Positions 5,184 through 10,093 of a stretch of 10,093 nucleotides of DNA are shown here, in pieces. This DNA comes from Clostridia bacterium (lineage in GTDB: Bacteria; Bacillota_A; Clostridia; UMGS1883; HGM11501): assembly GCA_017536285.1 (NCBI GenBank), contig JAFXHP010000064.1, positions 1 through 10,093 on the forward strand, in the 5' to 3' direction. The position numbers and the translations under genes are program-made. The notes under the pieces are model-generated. The model was not told where the DNA came from. It worked only from the letters and a program-made list of their open reading frames with translations, and did no database searches. Position 1 is the first letter of the stretch; every line of letters begins with the position of its first letter.

Positions 5184-6386
5184 ATGTTCAAAAAAGTATT
5201 GGCAGTAGCCCTTGCACTTTGCATGATGTTCGCATTTGCAGGTTGCGGCGAAAAGAGCTACACAGAAGCAAACACAGAGTATGTAATCGGCGTATCCGGT
5301 CCTTTGACAGGCGGTGCTGCAGTTTACGGTGTTGCAGTTGCAAACTCTGCTCAGATGGCTGTTGACGAAATCAACGCAGCAGGCGGTCTTAACGGCATCA
5401 CATTCAAGTTTATCGCAACAGACGATACACACGATGCAACAAAGGTTTCCACAAACTATTCCGCAATGCTTGAAGCAGGTATGCAGGTATCGCTTGGTAC
5501 TGTTACAACTGCTCCCGGTATGGAATTTTCAAACCTTTCTTTAGAGGATAACGTATTCTTCTTAACACCCTCTGCATCCGGCGATGACATTCCCAAGAAT
5601 GCAAACGGCTATCAGATGTGCTTTGCTGACGGTAACCAGGGTGCTGTTGCAGCTGACTATGTAAACGAAAACTATGCCGGCCAGACAATCGGTATCTTCT
5701 ACAAGTCCGACGATCCGTATTCAAATGGTATCTTCGAACAGTTCAAGGCAAGCTTGGATGAATCCATCACAACAGTTGAAGCTGTATTCACCGATGCAAA
5801 CGCAACAGACTTCTCTGCACAGATCAGCACACTTAAGGATTGCACATTCATCTTCATGCCCATCTACTATACACCTGCTTCCATCTTCATGACTCAGGCT
5901 AAGGATCAGGTTGCTGCAAACACAGTTTACTACGGATGCGACGGTTTCGACGGTATCGAATCCGCAGAAGGCTTTGATATCACAGCTATTCCTCAGGAAG
6001 TAACAATGCTTTCTCACTTTAACTCCAAGGCAACTGAAGGAGCTGCTGCAGACTTCATTGCTAAGTATACAGAAAAGTTCGGTGCAGAAACATTAAATCA
6101 GTTCGGTGCTTCCGCATATGACTGCGTATATGCTATCTACAATGCAATGTCTGAAATCATTGCAGACGGAACAGAAATTCCTGTAACAATTTCCGCAAGC
6201 GAACTTTGCGAACTCTTAAAGGCTAAGTTCAATGGCGACTTTACATATTCCGGTGTTACAGGCGATGACATCACATGGTCTGAAACAGGTTATGTTGAAA
6301 AGGGTGCTGTTAAGTACGTAATCAAGGCTGCTGACGCTGCTGCAGAAGAAACAGTTGAAGAAGCTACAGAAGAAGTAGCTGAATAA
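5184..6386 (+). CDS. livJ: Branched-chain amino acid ABC transporter, substrate-binding lipoprotein
   Basis: This extracellular receptor captures substrate and hands it to LivH-LivM. From the ATG at 5184 it has 400 residues. Residues 1-20 are a lipoprotein signal (MFKK, hydrophobic core) ending in the lipobox FAGC, with Cys21 as the lipid-modified residue. The rest is a type I periplasmic-binding fold (Peripla_BP_6): YVIGVSGPLTGGAAVYG at 33-49, the MAVDEINAAGG helix at 58-68, the TTAPG loop at 108-112 and YKSDDPYSNG at 173-182 are typical of LivJ/LivK proteins. The last 15 residues (386-400) are a Glu- and Ala-rich acidic tail, unusual for the family. Order and company (livH, livM, livG, livF follow) support the assignment. 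Leucine, isoleucine and valine are the default substrates; other amino acids, or amides/urea as in related systems, cannot be excluded. Codon bias suggests high expression. Confidence 0.92.
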   Translation: MFKKVLAVALALCMMFAFAGCGEKSYTEANTEYVIGVSGPLTGGAAVYGVAVANSAQMAVDEINAAGGLNGITFKFIATDDTHDATKVSTNYSAMLEAGMQVSLGTVTTAPGMEFSNLSLEDNVFFLTPSASGDDIPKNANGYQMCFADGNQGAVAADYVNENYAGQTIGIFYKSDDPYSNGIFEQFKASLDESITTVEAVFTDANATDFSAQISTLKDCTFIFMPIYYTPASIFMTQAKDQVAANTVYYGCDGFDGIESAEGFDITAIPQEVTMLSHFNSKATEGAAADFIAKYTEKFGAETLNQFGASAYDCVYAIYNAMSEIIADGTEIPVTISASELCELLKAKFNGDFTYSGVTGDDITWSETGYVEKGAVKYVIKAADAAAEETVEEATEEVAE

Positions 6387-6406
6387 TTCAATAAAATAAA
6401 ATAGTT

Positions 6407-6435
6407 TTTGCCGGTGCAAATTTTGCACCGGCAAA
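6407..6435 (+). other. Stable intercistronic hairpin between livJ and livH, without a U-tract
   Basis: An 11-bp perfect stem, TTTGCCGGTGC (6407-6417) with GCACCGGCAAA (6425-6435), encloses an AAATTTT loop that can pair one or two bases further. The sequence after it (TTCGC) has no T-run, so it is not a standard intrinsic terminator on the + strand. It most likely protects the 3' end of livJ mRNA from exonucleases or causes partial termination, leaving more livJ than livH message. livH then has only a modest ribosome site. Confidence 0.8.
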
Positions 6436-6457
6436 TTCGCTTGAAGTAGGGAAGACT

Positions 6458-7330
6458 ATGGAATTTTTAGAAACTTTGATAAACGGCTTAAGCGTTGGCA
6501 GTACCTATGCCATGATAGCTCTTGGCTATACCATGGTTTACGGTATTGCGAAAATGCTTAACTTTGCTCACGGTGACATCATCATGGTGGGCGGATATTT
6601 TATATATCTTTCACTGGTAGGTTTGGGAAGCCCCGTAATAGGGCTTATCGGTGCTGTCGTTTTTTGCGTGTTATTGGGCATAACCGTCGAAAAGGTTGCA
6701 TATAAGCCTCTTCGAGGAGCATCGCCCCTTGCGGTTTTAATTACGGCAATCGGTGTAAGCTATTTGCTTCAGAGCACAGCACAGATGATTTTCGGCTCTG
6801 CACCCAAAATGGTAATTATTGCAAATCTGGGAAACTTCGAATTCGGAGGACTTAAAATTCCGGTTTACACAGTTGTAACACTTGTTTGCTGTTTTGCGAT
6901 AATGACCGTACTTACTCTTTTTGTAAAGTATACCAAAACCGGACGAGCTATGATTGCGGTATCCGAGGATAAGGGTGCGGCACAGCTTATGGGTATAAAC
7001 GTAAACGGAATTATTACAATCACTTTTGCAATCGGTTCTGCTCTTGCGGCATTTGCAGGCTTTTTCATGCTTATGAAATCCCCCAGCCTTTCAAATACCT
7101 TGGGTGCAATGCCCGGTATCAAGGCATTCACAGCGGCGGTAATAGGCGGTATCGGCTCAATTCCCGGTGCAATGCTTGGCGGTATCTTACTTGGTGTGGT
7201 TGAGGCAATTTCATTTAAAATCCCCGCTATTGCCCCTTATACCGATGCAATTGAATTTTTGATTCTTATTGTAATCCTTCTTGTAAGACCTTCGGGACTT
7301 ATGGGCAAGAAAAGGAGGGAGAAGGTATGA
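6458..7330 (+). CDS. livH: Branched-chain amino acid ABC transporter permease LivH
   Basis: LivH is one of two membrane subunits that form the translocation path with LivM. At 290 residues it matches the family. Diagnostic stretches are GLSVGSTYAMIALGYTMVYG (10-29), MLNFAHGDIIMVGGY (33-47) and the cytoplasmic coupling region around TGRAMIAVSEDKGAAQLMGI (161-180), which meets the ATPases. Roughly eight hydrophobic segments are visible, the last near 265-276, followed by a basic tail (KKRREKV). The ribosome site AGGGA (6448-6452) is weaker than those of the following genes. Together with the hairpin upstream, this would lower LivH relative to LivJ. The stop overlaps the livM start by 4 nt (ATGA), which implies translational coupling. 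Confidence 0.95.
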   Translation: MEFLETLINGLSVGSTYAMIALGYTMVYGIAKMLNFAHGDIIMVGGYFIYLSLVGLGSPVIGLIGAVVFCVLLGITVEKVAYKPLRGASPLAVLITAIGVSYLLQSTAQMIFGSAPKMVIIANLGNFEFGGLKIPVYTVVTLVCCFAIMTVLTLFVKYTKTGRAMIAVSEDKGAAQLMGINVNGIITITFAIGSALAAFAGFFMLMKSPSLSNTLGAMPGIKAFTAAVIGGIGSIPGAMLGGILLGVVEAISFKIPAIAPYTDAIEFLILIVILLVRPSGLMGKKRREKV

Positions 7331-8466
7331 TGAAAAAAATAGAATGGAAAAATTATGCAAACTATATAATAGTTGCTGCATTTACCCTTATTTTCGGAAT
7401 CATGTCATTAACAGGTTCTCTTTCCTCCTCCAATATTTATCTGCTTGAGAAAATTGCAATTTCCATTATACTGGCAGTATCTTTAAGTATGGTTGTAGGC
7501 TTTTTGGGCGAGCTTTCATTGGGCCATGCCGGCTTTATGTGCGTTGGTGCATATCTTGGCGGTAAAGTGGCGGTATTGCTTCAGCCCATGCTTGGTAATG
7601 GAATTGTTACTTTTATAATTGCTCTTCTTGTGGGCGGTGCTGTTGCGGCACTTTGCGGTATTGTAATAGGCCTTCCCGCACTCAGACTCAGAGGCGACTA
7701 TCTTGCAATTGTTACCCTCGCTTTCGGCGAAATCGTAAAGTCCATCTTTATGAACTCTTCAAGAGAGTCCTTTGGCGGCTCTCTTGGTCTTGATACCCCA
7801 AGATATTCAAAGGACACGCTTTTCATTATTGCTTTCGTTCTTGTGATTTTGTGCCTTGCGGCGGTTCAGAATATAATCCGCTCAAAGCACGGTCGTGCAA
7901 TAACCGCAATCCGTGACAACGAAATTGCGGCAAAGGCAACGGGCATCAATGTTACAAAGTACAAGCTTATCGTATTTACCGTTTCTTCCTTCTTTGCAGG
8001 TATTGCAGGAGTTTTATATAGCTACAGCAACTACACCGTGCAGAGTATGAAGTTTGGCTATAACTACTCCATCGAAATATTGGTTATGGTTGTGCTTGGC
8101 GGTATGGGAAGCATCAACGGCTCTATCATTGCGGCATCACTCATCACCTTCCTTGATGTATGGCTTCAGACCAAGCTTACAGGTAACCTTGCAGTGCTTC
8201 AGGACTTTTTGTATGCCCTTATCTTAATCGTGCTTGTTATCTATAACAACGCACCGGCACTTAAGGGCTTCAGAGAGAAGTATAACTATACGGCACTTCT
8301 TAAAAAGATAAGGCTTATGGGACACCACAATGATCCTTCCAAGCGTCGTGAGGACGAAGCTAAGTGGGACCGCGTGCCTACCAAGATTGAAATGAACGAA
8401 GTTTTATCCGTTGACCTTCAGGTCAACAACTACACCCCCGATAAGGGCAAAAAGGAGGATGAATAA
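7327..8466 (+). CDS. livM: Branched-chain amino acid ABC transporter permease LivM
   Basis: LivM is the second membrane subunit. The family signature VVGFLGELSLGHAGFMCVGA lies at residues 56-75, LPALRLRGDYLAIVTLAFGE at 116-135, and the ATPase-coupling region IRDNEIAAKATGINVTKYKL at 195-214. Nearly ten hydrophobic stretches run from about 12 to 306. Residues 320-379 form a long charged cytoplasmic tail (many Lys, Arg, Glu and Asp) beyond the usual end of the permease core, of unknown role. Two tandem ATGs (7327 and 7330) could serve as start; AGGAGG at 7313-7318 fits either. The first gives the 4-nt overlap with livH. The TAA stop shares one base with the livG ATG. Confidence 0.95.
   Translation: MMKKIEWKNYANYIIVAAFTLIFGIMSLTGSLSSSNIYLLEKIAISIILAVSLSMVVGFLGELSLGHAGFMCVGAYLGGKVAVLLQPMLGNGIVTFIIALLVGGAVAALCGIVIGLPALRLRGDYLAIVTLAFGEIVKSIFMNSSRESFGGSLGLDTPRYSKDTLFIIAFVLVILCLAAVQNIIRSKHGRAITAIRDNEIAAKATGINVTKYKLIVFTVSSFFAGIAGVLYSYSNYTVQSMKFGYNYSIEILVMVVLGGMGSINGSIIAASLITFLDVWLQTKLTGNLAVLQDFLYALILIVLVIYNNAPALKGFREKYNYTALLKKIRLMGHHNDPSKRREDEAKWDRVPTKIEMNEVLSVDLQVNNYTPDKGKKEDE
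8410..8427. other. Perfect inverted repeat near the 3' end of livM
   Basis: GTTGACCTTCAGGTCAAC folds with a 7-bp stem and a TTCA loop (or 8 bp with a 2-nt loop). It lies within livM codons for the charged tail, about 26 nt before the livG ribosome site at 8453-8458. It may slow ribosomes or expose the livG site, or be a protein-binding palindrome. It may also be coincidence, since the codons VDLQVN need not be constrained. Confidence 0.35.
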
Positions 8467-9236
8467 TGTCGGAAACAGTTTTGAAAATTGAAAACCTCGG
8501 CATATCCTTCGGCGGCTTAAAGGCGGTGCAGGACTTAAACCTTGAAATAAAGAAAAAACAGCTCTATGGTCTGGTTGGCCCCAACGGTGCAGGTAAAACC
8601 ACGGTATTCAATATGATTACCGGTGTTTATAAGCCCACCTACGGAAACTTTTACCTGGACGGTGAAAACCTTACAGGCAAGGGACAGGAAACCATTAACC
8701 ACAAGGGTATTGCAAGAACCTTCCAGAACATCCGTCTCTTTAACAATATGACCGTTATAAGAAACGTAATGGTTGGACTTCACAATCAGCCAGAGTTTAA
8801 ATGCGGTGTTTTTGCAAGTATCTTCCGCCTTCCTTCTTTCTTTAAGACGGAGAAGGCAATGCGTGAGCGTGCAAAGGAAATCTTAAGCGTAGTTGGTTTA
8901 ATCGACGAGCGAAACAATCTTTCCTGCAACCTTCCCTACGGTAAACAGAGGAAGCTTGAAATTGCCCGTGCCCTTGCAACAAATCCCAAGCTTTTGTGCC
9001 TGGATGAGCCTGCGGCAGGTATGAACCCCCACGAAACTGAGGATCTTATGGAAATCATCCGTCGTATCCGTGATGAATTTGATGTTACAATTCTTCTTAT
9101 CGAGCACGATATGAAGTTCGTTTCAGGCCTTTGCGATGAGCTTACGGTGCTTAATTTCGGTACAGTTCTTGCTCAGGGCACACCCGAGGTTGCCTTAAAC
9201 GACCCCGAAGTTATTAAGGCTTATATAGGAGGTTAA
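8466..9236 (+). CDS. livG: Branched-chain amino acid ABC transporter ATP-binding protein LivG
   Basis: LivG is one of two cytoplasmic ATPases that power the transporter, paired with LivF. The 256 residues are normal length. Walker A is GPNGAGKTT (38-46), the Q-loop Gln is Q87 in RTFQNIRLF, the signature is the LivG-type LPYGKQRKLEIARAL (156-170) in place of canonical LSGGQ, Walker B is LLCLDEP (176-182) with catalytic Glu181, and the switch His is H214 in LIEHD. The insert at about 105-130 (after VMVGLHNQ) is typical of LivG. The start follows AGGAGG (8453-8458) by 7 nt and overlaps the livM stop by one base, so the two are translationally coupled. Confidence 0.95.
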   Translation: MSETVLKIENLGISFGGLKAVQDLNLEIKKKQLYGLVGPNGAGKTTVFNMITGVYKPTYGNFYLDGENLTGKGQETINHKGIARTFQNIRLFNNMTVIRNVMVGLHNQPEFKCGVFASIFRLPSFFKTEKAMRERAKEILSVVGLIDERNNLSCNLPYGKQRKLEIARALATNPKLLCLDEPAAGMNPHETEDLMEIIRRIRDEFDVTILLIEHDMKFVSGLCDELTVLNFGTVLAQGTPEVALNDPEVIKAYIGG

Positions 9237-9238
9237 TT

Positions 9239-9949
9239 ATGGCATTACTTGAAGTTAAGGATTTAACCGTTCATTACGGTGTTATTGGTGCACTTAAGGG
9301 TATAAGCTTCGAGGTAAACGAAGGCGAAATCGTAACGCTTATCGGTGCAAACGGTGCAGGTAAAACCACCACTATGCAGAGCGTTATCGGTCTTATTCCC
9401 AAAAGCGGCGGCACTGTTATTTATGACGGCGTGGACATTACAAAAATGCCCTGCCACAAAATAGTTCATCATAAAATGAGCCAGGTTCCCGAGGGAAGAA
9501 GAATTTTCCAGGAGCTTACGGTTTATGAAAACCTTTTAATGGGCGCATATTCCGAAAAAAATAATCAGTCCTTCAAAGCGGATATTGAAAATATCTATAC
9601 CCGTTTCCCCAGACTTTCCGAGCGTCGCAATCAGATTGCGGGAACGCTTTCGGGCGGTGAACAGCAGATGCTTGCCATGGGACGTGCCCTTATGAGCCAT
9701 CCCAAGCTTTTGATGCTGGACGAGCCTTCTATGGGACTTTCACCCCTCCTTGTTGACCAGGTATTTGAAATCATAAAGGACATCAATAAGGACGGTACAA
9801 CCATTTTGCTGGTTGAGCAGAATGCAGGAAAATCCCTTGCGATTTCCGACCGTGCATATGTACTTGAGACCGGTAGCATTGTTTTATCCGGTACGGGAGA
9901 AGAGCTTGCAGGAAGCGAAATGGTTAAAAAGGCTTACCTTGGCGGCTGA
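9239..9949 (+). CDS. livF: Branched-chain amino acid ABC transporter ATP-binding protein LivF
   Basis: LivF is the second ATPase of the transporter. Its 236 residues match the family. Walker A is GANGAGKTT (36-44), the Q-loop lies in MSQVPEGRRIFQELTV (80-95, the LivF hallmark), the signature is LSGGEQQ (137-143) and Walker B is LLMLDEP (157-163) with Glu162. The switch position reads LVEQN, with Gln194 where LivG has His. This is a known LivF trait, so the pair has two unlike switch sites. AGGAGG (9226-9231) lies inside the end of livG, 7 nt before the ATG, and only 2 nt separate the two genes. LivF is the last clear gene of the operon. Confidence 0.95.
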   Translation: MALLEVKDLTVHYGVIGALKGISFEVNEGEIVTLIGANGAGKTTTMQSVIGLIPKSGGTVIYDGVDITKMPCHKIVHHKMSQVPEGRRIFQELTVYENLLMGAYSEKNNQSFKADIENIYTRFPRLSERRNQIAGTLSGGEQQMLAMGRALMSHPKLLMLDEPSMGLSPLLVDQVFEIIKDINKDGTTILLVEQNAGKSLAISDRAYVLETGSIVLSGTGEELAGSEMVKKAYLGG

Positions 9950-10035
9950 TGAAAGAAATAAAAAACACTTTGGATTCGGCGGTACTTCTTAGGGAGAAGC
10001 CGGTTTTGGCTTGTTATTTTCCGCTGATAGTGCAC

Positions 10036-10074
10036 AAAAAAACGCAGACATACGCCAGTATGACTGCGTTTTTT
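10036..10074 (+). terminator. Intrinsic terminator at the end of the liv operon
   Basis: An A-run and CGCAG (10043-10047) pair with CTGCG (10064-10068) and six Ts (10069-10074). Above a single A/A mismatch the stem continues as CATAC/GTATG (10049-10053 with 10058-10062), closed by a GCCA loop. It lies about 90 nt after the livF stop. Because A and T runs flank both sides, it can also act on the - strand for a gene converging from beyond the window. Confidence 0.92.
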
Positions 10075-10093
10075 AACTTCTCTAAGGCGAAAA

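Noticed and set aside
4743..5432. 229-codon - strand frame opposite the SLH gene end and livJ start
   Set aside because: It lies antisense to two well-supported genes, is Cys-rich with no recognisable domain, and is best explained as a shadow frame.
8931..8975. LivG signature LPYGKQ as a degenerate, possibly inactive ABC site
   Set aside because: This variant of the signature is usual in LivG proteins, and all other ATPase motifs are intact.
9815..9823. Missing switch histidine in LivF (Gln194)
   Set aside because: The VEQN sequence at this position is the normal state for the LivF family, not a defect.
10075..10093. Tail of a convergent - strand gene ending at TAG (10084-10082)
   Set aside because: The terminator placement would suit it, but only three sense codons are inside the window, which is too little to support a call.

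Overview
The window looks like a chromosomal segment of a Gram-positive, anaerobic member of the Clostridia (Bacillota), probably an uncultured gut-type lineage. The reasons are strong AGGAGG ribosome sites, intrinsic terminators with U-tracts, an S-layer-homology (SLH) surface protein, a lipoprotein solute-binding protein, and an [FeFe]-hydrogenase maturase (HydG). The species cannot be named from the sequence alone. No mobile element, CRISPR array, tRNA or rRNA was seen.

Layout. Positions 1-1513 hold a sodium:amino-acid symporter of the AGCS family on the + strand. It has a terminator-like hairpin between the window edge and its ribosome site, and a very strong terminator after it. Positions 1514-1654 are a short intergenic stretch with a candidate interspersed repeat and the terminator of the next gene. 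Positions 1655-3106 on the - strand encode HydG. Positions 3107-3408 are a roughly 300-bp divergent control region. It contains a near-consensus - strand promoter, a leader of about 126 nt that ends in a perfect intrinsic terminator before hydG, a + strand promoter back to back with it, and a folded GC-rich element that resembles a dispersed repeat. Positions 3409-5034 encode a secreted leucine-rich-repeat protein with three SLH domains. Positions 5184-9949 are a complete five-gene branched-chain amino acid ABC transporter operon in the order livJ-livH-livM-livG-livF, closed by a terminator at 10036-10074.

How the parts work together. The Liv lipoprotein captures substrate outside the membrane, LivH and LivM form the channel, and LivG and LivF hydrolyse ATP. 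The cistrons from livH to livF are tightly coupled (4-nt overlap, 1-nt overlap, 2-nt gap). The livJ-livH junction instead carries a stable hairpin without a U-tract, which would favour more binding protein than permease. With the AGCS symporter, the window has two amino-acid uptake systems around a tyrosine-consuming enzyme (HydG). This fits an amino-acid-using anaerobe, but that link is inference.

The protein-coding content is conventional. The most interesting signal is the hydG leader: a strong promoter, a hand-foldable nested RNA, a 13-codon near-leaderless reading frame and a full terminator just ahead of the gene. This suggests premature-termination control or a small RNA that I cannot assign to a known class.
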